A program made the translations under genes and the position numbers. The notes beneath the pieces were generated by a model, which made no database searches, had not been told where the DNA came from, and saw nothing but the letters and a program-made list of their open reading frames with translations. Shown piece after piece: positions 16,560 through 25,805 of a DNA stretch of 64,000 bases. The first letter of the stretch is position 1. Each line of letters begins with the position of its first letter. Source of the stretch: Amarobacter sp964507025 (GTDB lineage: Bacteria; Chloroflexota; Dehalococcoidia; Tepidiformales; Tepidiformaceae); contig CAZDOK010000001.1 of assembly GCA_964507025.1 (NCBI GenBank), forward strand, positions 62,001 to 126,000, in the 5' to 3' direction.

Positions 16560-17381
16560 ATGGAACTGAAGGCCACCCTGTACATGGTTGAAGGCCAGAT
16601 CGCGATCATCACACTCAACCGGCCCCACCGCCTGAATGCCTGGACTGGCCGGATGCACACCGAGTACCGCTGGTGCATCCAGCAGGCCGAGGCGAACCCA
16701 TCGGTTGGCGTCATCGTCGTAACGGGTTCGGGACGGGGCTTTTGTGCCGGCGCCGACTCCCAGGCCCTCGAAGGCCACGTCGAAACGGGCGGCTACGACT
16801 CCTGCGTCCGGGGCGAGCTGGCCAACCCCGGGTATGGCGTGCGGCCCGAATGCGACCACAACTTTGCGTTCCAATTCGGGCTCACGAAGCCAGTCATCGC
16901 CGCTGTCAACGGACCGGCGGCCGGGGTAGGCCTGGTGCTCGCCTGCTACGCCGACATCCGGTTCGCCGCGGAAGGCGCGAAGCTTACCACCGCGCACGGC
17001 AGGCTCGGCTTGCCGGCGGAGTACGGTCTCTCCTGGCTCCTCCCTCGCCTCATCGGGCTCTCGCGGGCTCAGGAGCTCCTCCTGTCGAGCCGCGTGTTCC
17101 TGGCTGAGGAAGCGCGGGAAATGGGGCTGGTCCACCGGGTGCTCCCGCCCGGTGACCTGATGCCGGCGGTGCTGGACTACGCCGGCCGCATTGCCCGCAC
17201 CATCGCACCGTCCTCCCTTCACGAAACGCGGCGCCAGGTGTACACGGACTTGCACCGCGACATCGGCTCCGCCGTGGCCGAGTCGGAACAGCTCCTCGAT
17301 CGGATGACGACCTCCCCGGACTTCCGCGAAGGGATCGCGGCCCTGGTGGAGAAACGCGAGCCGAACTTCCGGCCGCGGTGA
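16560..17381 (+). CDS. Enoyl-CoA hydratase/isomerase family protein
   Basis: A 273-residue crotonase-fold protein that binds acyl-CoA thioesters. The oxyanion-hole region GRGFCAGADS and the NGPAAGVGL helix with YADIRFAAEGAKL are clear. The usual second catalytic Glu region reads LPAEYGLSWLLPRLIG. Whether it hydrates, isomerises or acts on another acyl-CoA cannot be read from the sequence. The gene is monocistronic, preceded by the divergent lipid operon and followed by the first flagellin. Confidence 0.87.
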   Translation: MELKATLYMVEGQIAIITLNRPHRLNAWTGRMHTEYRWCIQQAEANPSVGVIVVTGSGRGFCAGADSQALEGHVETGGYDSCVRGELANPGYGVRPECDHNFAFQFGLTKPVIAAVNGPAAGVGLVLACYADIRFAAEGAKLTTAHGRLGLPAEYGLSWLLPRLIGLSRAQELLLSSRVFLAEEAREMGLVHRVLPPGDLMPAVLDYAGRIARTIAPSSLHETRRQVYTDLHRDIGSAVAESEQLLDRMTTSPDFREGIAALVEKREPNFRPR

Positions 17382-17430
17382 AGGCCTCGGTGGAATCCCC
17401 GATTCTTGTTCCCGTCCACGTATTTGTCAC

Positions 17431-17457
17431 TCAAGCTCCACTCCTGTCACCCGATAG
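17431..17457 (+). promoter_or_regulatory. Sigma-28-type promoter of flagellin 1
   Basis: TCAAGCTC (17431-17438), 11 nt, then CCCGATAG (17450-17457) matches the flagellar sigma consensus TAAAGTTT-N11-GCCGATAA at 5 of 8 and 6 of 8 positions. The -10 lies 95 bp before the ATG. Confidence 0.6.
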
Positions 17458-17544
17458 TCACCACAGAGACACCCTGCGGGAGAGCGGCACTCTCACCGGA
17501 GGGTCAGGACTACCAGGCCAGGCAACGGCCAAAGGGAGACAGCA

Positions 17545-19089
17545 ATGACCCGCATCATGACCAACGTGAGCGCCATCAACGGCCAGCGCAACCTTGCGCG
17601 CACCGGCCTGAAAATGGGGAAGACGCTCGAAAAGCTCGCCAGCGGCTACCGCATCAACCGCGCCGCCGACGACGCGGCCGGACTCGCCATCAGCGAGAAG
17701 ATGCGCGCCCAGATCCGTGGCAACAAGCAGGCCCTCCGGAACGCCCAGGATGGCATCTCGATGCTCCAGACGGCTGAAGGCGCCATGGACGAAGTTCACG
17801 CCATCCTCCAGCGTATGCGCGAACTCGCTGTCCAGGCGGCGAATGGCACTTACGCTGACAACGGCCCCGAGCGCACGAGCATTGGCGAGGAGATCGTCCA
17901 GCTCCGCACCGAGATCGACCGGATCGCCTTCAGCACCGAATTCAACGGCCAGAAGGTCCTCACCGGTGCACTTTCCAGCGTCTCCGCTGGCACCGCCGGC
18001 ACGAACTTCGTCCAGGGCGAGACGATCGCCTACGGAAACGCCGGGGTCACCGGCACCCACCTCGTGACTGGCGATGCGCTGCCTTCCGGTGGCACCCGCA
18101 CGGCGACCTTCACCACTGCCCCTGCTGGCAGCTACACCTTCGTGAACAACGGCGGAATCCTCGAAATGCGTCTTGGTGGCGCAACGGGCACGCTCGTGGC
18201 GACTGCGGCCGGGTTCGCCTCCGGTTCAACCATTGCCGGCGGTTCGGCAGGGTCGGTGGTGTTCACCAACGGCTTCGCCATCAACGTCACAACCGATCCA
18301 GGTGCGTATTCTTGGAGCAGCTTCCTGGCCGACATGGCGGTGGGCGGCAACCAGAACCTGGCCATCAACGGCCTGACGCCCACGACGATCACCGCGACCA
18401 CCGCGCGGCCCCAGACCTATACGTTCACTTCGCCGGGAGCGGGCCAGCTGACGTTGACCGGTGCCGATGGCACCAGCCAGACGCTTTCCATTGCCGACAT
18501 GGTTGCCAACGAGACACGAACGCTCGACTTCAACCAGCTTGGCATTTCGATCACGCTTCAGACCGGTCCCGCCGGGCGCACCGCAGCCAACGTTATCACC
18601 GACCTCACCGGCGCGACGGACAACACGATCATCATCCAGGGCACCGGCAACACCTCCACCCTGCAGGTGGGCGCGAACGTGCCCGATACCCTGTCGCTCG
18701 AATTCGTGAGCATGCTCAGCGAGAACCTTGGCTCGGCGGCCTACAAGCTCGGCGGCTCGACCGGACTCATCTCGACCATGGGCGACCAGGTGGTTCGCAC
18801 GATCACCGATTCCCACAATTTGATGAGCGCCCTCGACGGCGCGATCCAGATCCTCAACAGCCGGCGCGGCACGCTTGGCGCGGCCCAGAACCGCCTCGAA
18901 CACACCATCAACAGCCTTGGTGTCGCCGTGGAGAACCTCACCGCAAGCGAAAGCCGCATCCGGGACGCCGACATCGCCGAGCTCTCGAGCGACCTGGTGG
19001 CGTCGAATATCCTCCAGTCTGCTGGCGTCTCCGTTCTTGCCCAGGCGAACCAGACCCCGCAGGCAGTCCTCCAGCTCCTCCAGGGATAA
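17545..19089 (+). CDS. Flagellin 1 (long variant)
   Basis: A 514-residue flagellin, the filament subunit. The conserved D0/D1 N-terminus has NGQRNLARTGLKMGKTLEKL, SGYRINRAADDAAGLAIS and MRAQIRG; the C-terminus has LGAAQNRLEHTINSLG and AENLTASESRIRDAD-like helices. It is about 118 residues longer than the two flagellins downstream, the extra part lying in the variable centre (about residues 150-290, Gly/Thr-rich beta structure). The segment QTLSIADMVANETRTLDFNQ also has a counterpart in the other flagellins. Preceded by a GGGAGA ribosome site and a sigma-28-like promoter, and followed by a strong terminator. Confidence 0.95.
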   Translation: MTRIMTNVSAINGQRNLARTGLKMGKTLEKLASGYRINRAADDAAGLAISEKMRAQIRGNKQALRNAQDGISMLQTAEGAMDEVHAILQRMRELAVQAANGTYADNGPERTSIGEEIVQLRTEIDRIAFSTEFNGQKVLTGALSSVSAGTAGTNFVQGETIAYGNAGVTGTHLVTGDALPSGGTRTATFTTAPAGSYTFVNNGGILEMRLGGATGTLVATAAGFASGSTIAGGSAGSVVFTNGFAINVTTDPGAYSWSSFLADMAVGGNQNLAINGLTPTTITATTARPQTYTFTSPGAGQLTLTGADGTSQTLSIADMVANETRTLDFNQLGISITLQTGPAGRTAANVITDLTGATDNTIIIQGTGNTSTLQVGANVPDTLSLEFVSMLSENLGSAAYKLGGSTGLISTMGDQVVRTITDSHNLMSALDGAIQILNSRRGTLGAAQNRLEHTINSLGVAVENLTASESRIRDADIAELSSDLVASNILQSAGVSVLAQANQTPQAVLQLLQG

Positions 19090-19121
19090 TCCCGTCGCGC
19101 TGATCGACGCCGCTCTCCTTG

Positions 19122-19153
19122 AAACGGGGAGGCCGAACCCGGCCTCCCCGTTT
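19122..19153 (+). terminator. Terminator after flagellin 1
   Basis: A perfect 14-bp stem (19122-19135 with 19140-19153) with AACC loop, ending in TTT followed by CCTCGTT, 32 bp after the stop codon. Confidence 0.85.
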
Positions 19154-19279
19154 CCTCGTTGGCGACTCTGACCCATCGCAGTCCCGTACTAATCACCCGC
19201 TGGTAACTACCACTCCCTGTTTTGTCACCATGTGACCCCCTGCATACCCCTTCCTGCACCCCTAATGGATAGGTGATCT

Positions 19280-19289
19280 CGCGATAACC
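19280..19289 (+). promoter_or_regulatory. Flagellar promoter -10 of flagellin 2
   Basis: CGCGATAACC resembles the sigma-28 -10 (GCCGATAA) and recurs upstream of flagellin 3 at the same distance (88 bp and 89 bp before the ATG). The -35 region near 19261 is weak. The rest of 19154-19367 shows no gene. Confidence 0.5.
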
Positions 19290-19367
19290 AAGGCGTCACA
19301 CCTGCCTAATCCCAGAGGGGCAGGTGGAGCCGACCATTCGGCCCGTAGTGGAAGGGGACCACGCAAG

Positions 19368-20558
19368 ATGTCTTCGATCGTTACGAACGTTGCTGCCCTC
19401 AACGGACAGCGCAACCTCAACCTCACCAGCATGAAGATGGGGAAGGTGCTGGAGAAGCTCTCCAGCGGCTACCGCATCAACCGCGCCGCCGACGATGCCG
19501 CCGGTCTCGGCATTTCGGAAAAGATGCGCGCCCAGATCCGGGGCAACAGCCAGGCAATCCGGAACGCCCAGGACGGCATCTCGATGATCCAGACCGCTGA
19601 AGGCGCGATGGACGAGGTCCACGGCATCCTCCAGCGTATGCGCGAGCTGGGCGTCCAGGCGGCGAACGACACCTACGACAGCGCCGCCCGCACCTCCATC
19701 GGCACCGAGCTCGTCCAGCTCCGCTCCGAAATCGACCGAATCGCGAACGCGACGCAGTTCAACGGGCAGAGCCTCCTGACGGGCGCATTGACCGGCACGC
19801 TCGGCGGCGCGACGGCCACGGACCTGATCGTCAACGACGCGGTTGGCGCGGCTATCGCCACGGCCATCGAGGTTTCGAGCGCGAAGCCGGCAACCTACAC
19901 CTTCAGCTCGGCGGGCGCCGGTCTCATCACGTTGACGTCGTCCACCGGCGCTGCCCAGCAGATCAGCATCGGCGCGATCGCGGCGAACGGCACCCAGACG
20001 CTGGACTTCAACCAGCTGGGCGTGAAGATTACGCTGAACTCGACCGCCGGTGAGTCGGCGGCCAACCTCATCACCGCCCTGACCGCTGCTGCGAACGACA
20101 CCATCGTCGTCACCGGCTCAGGCTCCGCTGCTCTCCAGGTCGGTGCCAACACCACCGCCTACGACTCGATGAACGTGGCCTTCAACGACGTCCGTGCTAC
20201 CCAGGCCGGCGGCCTGAACCTGCTCACTGGCGGTGGCGTCGACTGGACTTCGTCGGCGACGATCGTGGCTTCGAACACGGCCTCGCAGGCGTTCATCAAC
20301 CAGATCGATACGGCGATCACCACGCTGAACACGCGCCGGAGCGACCTCGGTGCGGCCCAGAACCGCCTCGAACACACCGTCAACAGCCTCGGCGTCAGCG
20401 TCGAGAACCTGACCGCGAGCGAGAGCCGCATCCGCGACGCCGACGTCGCCGCCCTCTCGACCCAGATGGTGAGCAACCAGATCCTGCAGCAGGCGGGCAC
20501 CGCCGTCCTTTCGCAGGCGAACCAGAGCTCCCAGGCAGTCCTGAGCCTCCTCCGGTAA
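19368..20558 (+). CDS. Flagellin 2
   Basis: A 396-residue flagellin beginning MSSIVTNVAALNGQRNLN, with the canonical D0/D1 motifs KVLEKLSSGYRINRAADDAA and C-terminal NRLEHTVNSLGVSVENLT. The central domain (about 140-290) carries GAGLITLTSSTGAAQQISIG and GTQTLDFNQLG. It is very similar to flagellin 3, including long stretches of identical DNA in the 5' third. Each flagellin has its own promoter and terminator, so filament composition can be set gene by gene. Confidence 0.95.
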   Translation: MSSIVTNVAALNGQRNLNLTSMKMGKVLEKLSSGYRINRAADDAAGLGISEKMRAQIRGNSQAIRNAQDGISMIQTAEGAMDEVHGILQRMRELGVQAANDTYDSAARTSIGTELVQLRSEIDRIANATQFNGQSLLTGALTGTLGGATATDLIVNDAVGAAIATAIEVSSAKPATYTFSSAGAGLITLTSSTGAAQQISIGAIAANGTQTLDFNQLGVKITLNSTAGESAANLITALTAAANDTIVVTGSGSAALQVGANTTAYDSMNVAFNDVRATQAGGLNLLTGGGVDWTSSATIVASNTASQAFINQIDTAITTLNTRRSDLGAAQNRLEHTVNSLGVSVENLTASESRIRDADVAALSTQMVSNQILQQAGTAVLSQANQSSQAVLSLLR

Positions 20559-20581
20559 TCCCGGCGCGGCTCTAACGCTTC

Positions 20582-20615
20582 CGAAGGCGCCCCCTTTTGC
20601 GAGGGGGCGCCTTCG
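20582..20615 (+). terminator. Terminator after flagellin 2
   Basis: A perfect 13-bp stem, CGAAGGCGCCCCC paired with GGGGGCGCCTTCG, and an 8-nt loop. It lies 23 bp after the stop codon. Confidence 0.85.
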
Positions 20616-20986
20616 TCGTATCCGCTGGATTGCCCGCCGCCGAGGTGCCGATCGCCGCCCGGCGGGCAGCCCACCTGTGAAACGTTTCCGCCGCCCCGGG
20701 ACGCCACCCGCCGTTCACTCTCTGGGACATCCGGGGACAGGCGCGGCCTTGTGGCACGGTCGCGTTTGGGGTGGTGCACGCGTCCCGCGCGAGCGACGTT
20801 CACCATCCGTCCACCGCGTGTGCCCCCGCCAGCCACCGCGTTCACCGAATCGACGCCTACTGGCTCCCTTCCGCCACCCTTTTCCCCGTGTTCACCGCGC
20901 GATAACCACCGTGTCACCACTTCCACAGATGTGGAACCGGCCCGGGGAATAAGGGCTGAGCACTGGTACAAGGGGACTCAGGAACC
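20616..20986 (+). promoter_or_regulatory. Intergenic region with flagellin 3 promoter
   Basis: No gene is visible in the 428 bp between flagellins 2 and 3 apart from the terminator. Near the 3' end CGCGATAACC (20898-20907) repeats the -10 element of flagellin 2, 89 bp before the ATG, and both are followed by a GTCAC. The upstream part has no recognisable structure. Confidence 0.5.
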
Positions 20987-22180
20987 ATGTCGTCGATCGT
21001 CACCAACGTCGCCGCACTCAACGGCAATCGCAACCTCAACAACACCAACATGAAGATGGGGAAGGTGCTGGAGAAGCTCTCCAGCGGCTACCGCATCAAC
21101 CGCGCCGCCGACGATGCCGCCGGTCTCGGCATTTCGGAAAAGATGCGCGCCCAGATCCGGGGCAACAGCCAGGCAATCCGGAACGCGAAGGACGGCATCT
21201 CGATGATCCAGACCGCTGAAGGGGCGATGGACGAAATCCACAGCATCCTCCAGCGTATGCGCGAGCTGGGTGTCCAGGCGGCGAACGACACCTACGACAG
21301 CGCCGCCCGTACCTCCATCGGCACCGAGCTCATGCAGCTCCGCTCGGAAATCGACCGGATCTCCAACGCCACGAACTTCAACGGGCAGAGCCTGTTGACG
21401 GGCGCACTGACCGGCACGCTCGGCGGCGCCACCGCCACCGACCTCGTGGTGAACGACGCGGTTGGCGCAGCCATCGCCACCGCCATCGAGGTCTCCAGCG
21501 CGAAGCCTGCGACCTACACGTTCAGCTCGGCCGGTGCTGGCCTCATCACCCTCACCTCGTCCACCGGCGCTGCTCAGCAGATCAGCATTGGCGCGATCGC
21601 GGCGAACGGTACGCAGACGCTGGATTTCAACCAGCTGGGCATCAAGATCACGCTGAACTCGACCGCCGGTGAGTCCGCGGCCAACCTGGTCACCGCCCTG
21701 ACCGCTGCTGCGAACGACACCATCGTTGTCGCCGGAACGGGCTCTGCCGCGCTCCAGGTCGGCGCCAACACGTCGGCCTACGACACCATGACCGTGGCGT
21801 TTAACGATACGCGTGCCACCCAGGCCACGGGCCTGAACCTCCTGAGCGGTGGCGGCGTCGACTGGACGGGAGCCAACACGATCGTGGCCTCGAACACGGC
21901 CTCGCAGGCGTTCATCAACCAGATCGATTCCGCCATCACCACGCTCAACACGCGCCGCAGCGACCTCGGTGCGGCCCAGAACCGCCTCGAGCACACCGTC
22001 AACAGCCTCGGCGTCGCTGTCGAGAACCTCACCGCCAGCGAGAGCCGCATCCGCGACGCCGATGTCGCGGCGCTTTCCAGCCAGATGGCCAGCAACCAGA
22101 TCCTGCAGCAGGCCGGCACTGCCGTCCTTGCCCAGGCCAACCAGGCCAGCCAGAGCGTTCTCACCCTCCTCCGCGGCTAG
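20987..22180 (+). CDS. Flagellin 3
   Basis: A 397-residue flagellin beginning MSSIVTNVAALNGNRNLN, close to flagellin 2 over its whole length including the variable centre. The D0/D1 helices and the LGAAQNRLEHTVNSLG region are intact and the C-terminus is SQSVLTLLRG. Base identity with flagellin 2 from about 21054 to 21190 (against 19434-19570) looks complete, suggesting recent duplication or gene conversion. Followed by its own terminator. Confidence 0.95.
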   Translation: MSSIVTNVAALNGNRNLNNTNMKMGKVLEKLSSGYRINRAADDAAGLGISEKMRAQIRGNSQAIRNAKDGISMIQTAEGAMDEIHSILQRMRELGVQAANDTYDSAARTSIGTELMQLRSEIDRISNATNFNGQSLLTGALTGTLGGATATDLVVNDAVGAAIATAIEVSSAKPATYTFSSAGAGLITLTSSTGAAQQISIGAIAANGTQTLDFNQLGIKITLNSTAGESAANLVTALTAAANDTIVVAGTGSAALQVGANTSAYDTMTVAFNDTRATQATGLNLLSGGGVDWTGANTIVASNTASQAFINQIDSAITTLNTRRSDLGAAQNRLEHTVNSLGVAVENLTASESRIRDADVAALSSQMASNQILQQAGTAVLAQANQASQSVLTLLRG

Positions 22181-22201
22181 GCCCCGGCCCCGCCACAACC
22201 C

Positions 22202-22240
22202 CGGCCCCCTCCGCCACGGCGGAGGGGGCCGTTTCCGTTT
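22202..22240 (+). terminator. Terminator after flagellin 3
   Basis: A 14-bp perfect stem (22202-22215 with 22218-22231) around AC, followed by TTTCCGTTT, 21 bp after the stop. Confidence 0.85.
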
Positions 22241-22313
22241 CGCCACTTTCCCTGCCTCAAGATCCGGCCTTCCCACCCGATGATTAGGTAGTCTCCTGAA
22301 GGGAAGCGCCGCC

Positions 22314-22643
22314 ATGGCCGACCTTAGACTGGCTGCAATTGACCCGGTTCACACCTCCACCGAGGCCGTGACCTGGGGTCAGTCCGGCCGCCGTGGTCGA
22401 GACCAGCAACAGCCGCGGCGCCAGAAATCCACGCGCGAACGGCTGGTCGCCATGCTGGCGCCGTCCCGCGCTCCGGAGACCTGCGAAGTGGATTACGTCG
22501 TGGACGCTGCCGGGATCATGGTCGCGATCCTCGTCCGCGATGTTGCGACCGGGGAGGTCATCGCCCGCATCAAAGCCGAGGATCTCTGGCGCCTGGCAAG
22601 CGATGAAGCCACCGGCGGACTCCTCGTCGAACGCAGAGGCTAA
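22314..22643 (+). CDS. flaG: FlaG family protein
   Basis: A 109-residue protein with an Arg/Gln-rich disordered N-terminus and a C-terminal domain CEVDYVVDAAGIMVAILVRD followed by ATGEVIARIKAEDLWRL. The pattern of a beta-strand, V(x)DxxTGEVIRQIP-like turn and helix is the FlaG signature. FlaG proteins affect filament length; the mechanism is not well defined. It sits 3 bp before fliD and so is probably cotranscribed with it. Confidence 0.8.
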   Translation: MADLRLAAIDPVHTSTEAVTWGQSGRRGRDQQQPRRQKSTRERLVAMLAPSRAPETCEVDYVVDAAGIMVAILVRDVATGEVIARIKAEDLWRLASDEATGGLLVERRG

Positions 22644-22646
22644 CTC

Positions 22647-25016
22647 ATGTCCGACCCAATCCGCATCGGCGGCTTTTTCTCCACCTTCGATACCGAAGCC
22701 GTGATCGCCCAGATGACCCAGGTACGCATGCGGGCGGTCAACCAACTCGAAATTAAGAGCATCCAGGCTTCCGCGCGGAAGAGCGCCCTCGCCTCGATCC
22801 AGTCGACGATGGGGAACTTCCTCTCGAAGCTCAACGCGCTCTCCGGCCTCAACTCCGTCAGCGGCCGCACCGCCTCGGTTTCCGGCTCGGCCGTCAGTGC
22901 CTCGACCACCCCAAGCTCAACGCTGGGCTCGTTCACGGTCGATGTGACGCGGCTCGCAAGCTCGACTTCGCTGGCGGGGGCGCCGATTTCCGCCGGCATC
23001 GACGCCGCGACATCGATGCGCGAATCGAACTTCGGCACCGTGCCAACGAACGGCACATTCACCATCGCCACGGCCACTGGTGGCTCCCAAACGTTCAGCA
23101 TCGGGGGAGCGGCAGCCCAGAACGCCGTGACGCTGGATTCGGCCAACTTCGACATGGCGGTTACCAGCGGCACCTTCACCATCGCGACTGAGACGGGCGG
23201 CTCGGCCGCGCTCAACATCGATGTCGCGACCCAATCGCTCGACGATGTGGTCACGGCGATCAACGGCGCGGGGGTCGGGATCACCGCATCCATCACAGCC
23301 GACGCGAACGGTCGCCTCAATCAGCTCACGCTCACTTCGACCCAGGGCAACATCACGCTCGGTTCGGGCACAGACTCCTCGAACTTCCTCTCGGCCACGA
23401 ACCTTCTCGCGGCAAGTGGCACCACCACCAAGACCAGCAGCGCCGCGTTCACGAAGCAGATGTCGCTGAATGACGCCATTGCCGACATCAACGCGAGTGC
23501 CATCGCGGTGACCGCGAGCATCACCAACGATGCGTACGGGCGCCCGGGAATCCTGACGATCACCTCGACGCAAGGCAACATCAGCTTCGGCAATGGTGCC
23601 GACACCTCGAACTTCCTGAACGCCACCGGCCTGTTGACCTCGGCCTCAGGCGCCACACGGGCGTCCACCTCGTCGATCGCACGACTTAGCCTGTCGAAGA
23701 AGCTCGATCAGACGTCGCTCACCGGGGGCGCACCCGCCGCCGGCGATCACTTCATCAAGGTCAACGGCATACAGGTCGACTACAACGCCGTGAATGACTC
23801 GCTCACCGACATCATCAACCGCATCAATGCGAGCGCGGCGAACGTGACGGCAAAGTACGACTCGCTCACCGATACCATCAAGATCCAGAACAAGGCCACC
23901 GGCGCACTCTCGCTCACGGTCGAGGACGATGGGGCGGGCGGCGACCTCGCGGCGAAGCTGGGCCTCATCGGCGCACCCGTGACCATGGGCGAGAACGCCG
24001 AATACTCGATCGACGGCGGTCCAGCCCAGGGCTCGGCGACCAACACCATCGGTTACAACGGTGTAAGCCTCACTCTCTCCGCGCTCACCTCGGGGACGCC
24101 GGTGACCGTGACCGTTAGCCAGGACTCCGCCGCCGCCACGACCGCCGTCAAGGACTTCATCGCCGAGTTCAACAACGTGATGAAAGCCATCGACGCCGCC
24201 ACGAAGGCCGACGGGTCGACGACCAACAACACCTCGGGCCCGCTGAGCGGCGACGCGAGCCTGCGGCAACTCAAGTCCGACCTCCGGAGCATTGTGACGA
24301 GCGCCGGGCTGAACCTGCCAGGTCAGTACACCACGCTGTCGCAGCTGGGCATCTCGTTCGGCGCCGTCGGTTCGGCAATCGGCACAACCAATACGCTGCA
24401 GCTCGATGAGGCGAAGTTCAAAGCCGCTCTCGCGGCCGACCCCGCCGCAGTGCAGTCGGCACTCAGCGCGCTCACGCTTTCAGCATCGCTCGAGCCCGCT
24501 GGCACCGGCTCGATCAGCGGTCTATCGGGTACCTACGCCGGAACCTCTCCGGGCAAGTACGTGATCAGCGACGACGGCGCAGGGAACCTCACATCGGTGT
24601 TCACGCCGGCAAACGGCACACCCGCGACCACGACAACGGCGGTCGTCGTCGCAGGAGGCACCAACGCTTCGCTCATCCCGGGCATGACGCTCAGCATCGG
24701 AGGCGTGCTCCAGGCCGGCACGCATACCGTGACGATCACCGCCTCCACACAGAGCGTCATCCACCGGCTGAAACAGTTCGCGGAGAACCAGGCGGGCACC
24801 GGCGGCGTCCTGAAGAAGCGCCAGGACTCCTACGACGCGGTCACGAGCGACATCGCCGATCGGATCAACCTGATGGAGGAGCGCATCGAGAAGGAAATGG
24901 AGGTCTTGCGCAAGAAGTTCGCGGCCATGGAGCAGGCCCAGGCCCGCGCCCAGGGTATCCTTTCATCGCTCCAACAGATGACCGCACAGATGAACGCGAA
25001 CGCCGACCAGAAGTAA
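22647..25016 (+). CDS. fliD: Flagellar cap protein FliD (HAP2)
   Basis: FliD caps the filament tip and folds incoming flagellin. The 789-residue protein starts SDPIRIGGFFSTFDTEAVI, the FliD_N hallmark, and ends with the coiled region MEERIEKEMEVLRKKFAAME. At 789 it is much longer than the common 450-500 residues. The centre contains repeated modules: (I/V)TASIT..A.GR....LT.TSTQGNI.(L/F)G.G.D(S/T)SNFL.AT.LL occurs twice (about 210-260 and 287-335), with earlier GTFTIAT repeats. It is followed by fliS at 83 bp. Confidence 0.93.
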   Translation: MSDPIRIGGFFSTFDTEAVIAQMTQVRMRAVNQLEIKSIQASARKSALASIQSTMGNFLSKLNALSGLNSVSGRTASVSGSAVSASTTPSSTLGSFTVDVTRLASSTSLAGAPISAGIDAATSMRESNFGTVPTNGTFTIATATGGSQTFSIGGAAAQNAVTLDSANFDMAVTSGTFTIATETGGSAALNIDVATQSLDDVVTAINGAGVGITASITADANGRLNQLTLTSTQGNITLGSGTDSSNFLSATNLLAASGTTTKTSSAAFTKQMSLNDAIADINASAIAVTASITNDAYGRPGILTITSTQGNISFGNGADTSNFLNATGLLTSASGATRASTSSIARLSLSKKLDQTSLTGGAPAAGDHFIKVNGIQVDYNAVNDSLTDIINRINASAANVTAKYDSLTDTIKIQNKATGALSLTVEDDGAGGDLAAKLGLIGAPVTMGENAEYSIDGGPAQGSATNTIGYNGVSLTLSALTSGTPVTVTVSQDSAAATTAVKDFIAEFNNVMKAIDAATKADGSTTNNTSGPLSGDASLRQLKSDLRSIVTSAGLNLPGQYTTLSQLGISFGAVGSAIGTTNTLQLDEAKFKAALAADPAAVQSALSALTLSASLEPAGTGSISGLSGTYAGTSPGKYVISDDGAGNLTSVFTPANGTPATTTTAVVVAGGTNASLIPGMTLSIGGVLQAGTHTVTITASTQSVIHRLKQFAENQAGTGGVLKKRQDSYDAVTSDIADRINLMEERIEKEMEVLRKKFAAMEQAQARAQGILSSLQQMTAQMNANADQK

Positions 25017-25099
25017 CGTAGTGGGATCTCCCCACTGTGCGGCCGGGCACAACCGGCCGATCCCTTCATCGAGCAACCAGAGGAGCCAGGCCAACCAGC

Positions 25100-25507
25100 A
25101 TGTCGAGCAACCCTTACGCAGCCTATCGAACCGTGGAAGCGACCACGGCCGACCCGATCACGCTGACCACGATGCTCTATGAAGGCGCAGTGAAGGCGCT
25201 CAAGAAGGCGCGCCTCCACCACGAAAACGGCAATGCCCGGGGGTTTAACGACGAGGCCAACCGCGCCTACCTCATCATCGGCGAGCTGCGGGCAACGCTC
25301 GACATGAGCCAGGGCGAAATCAGCGAGAACCTCGCCGCCGTGTACGCCTACTGCCTCCGCCTCATCATCGAGGCGTCGCTGGGAGACATGGAGAAGCTCA
25401 CTGAGGTCGAGCGCCACATCTCCACCATCGGTGAGGCCTGGCGGGTGGCGACGGCAGGCCTCAGGGCGTCCCGCGTCCCGCGTGCTGGCGCCGAAGCGGC
25501 TGCCTGA
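25100..25507 (+). CDS. fliS: Flagellin export chaperone FliS
   Basis: FliS binds the C-terminus of flagellin in the cytosol and prevents early polymerisation. The 135-residue helical protein begins MSSNPYAAYRTVEATTADPI and has LTTMLYEGAVKALKKA, typical of the family, and YCLRLIIEASLGDMEKLTEV in the third helix. The ATG at 25100 is preceded by AGGAGCC. One bp separates its stop from the next start, so the fliD-fliS-fliT order is preserved. Confidence 0.95.
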   Translation: MSSNPYAAYRTVEATTADPITLTTMLYEGAVKALKKARLHHENGNARGFNDEANRAYLIIGELRATLDMSQGEISENLAAVYAYCLRLIIEASLGDMEKLTEVERHISTIGEAWRVATAGLRASRVPRAGAEAAA

Positions 25508-25508
25508 G

Positions 25509-25805
25509 ATGGACCATCCCGGGCTCGAGCGAGCCCTCCAGAGTGGCCGCCGCGCGCTCGAAGCGCTCGCTGCCGGCGACGACCAGGCGTTCTCCTTGGC
25601 GTGGTCGGAGCACGAAGCCGAATGCCTGGCACTCGAGGGCCTCACCCAGGGCGAACTGCCCGCCCTCGAGGAACTCGTTGCCATCGACACCGCCATCGCC
25701 CAAGCCCTGGAAGCGGCCCTCGCTGAGACCTCCGGGCGGATGACGATGCTTCGCCGGGGCGGCCGCACCCAGGCCGCCTACGCCGCTTCCACACGGCCTG
25801 TGTAA
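25509..25805 (+). CDS. FliT-like small helical protein
   Basis: A 98-residue helical, Glu/Ala/Leu-rich protein directly after fliS (one bp gap). Size, position and helix-only composition fit FliT, the chaperone of FliD, but FliT is poorly conserved and no diagnostic motif is visible. A general flagellar-associated small protein is the safe reading. Confidence 0.6.
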   Translation: MDHPGLERALQSGRRALEALAAGDDQAFSLAWSEHEAECLALEGLTQGELPALEELVAIDTAIAQALEAALAETSGRMTMLRRGGRTQAAYAASTRPV

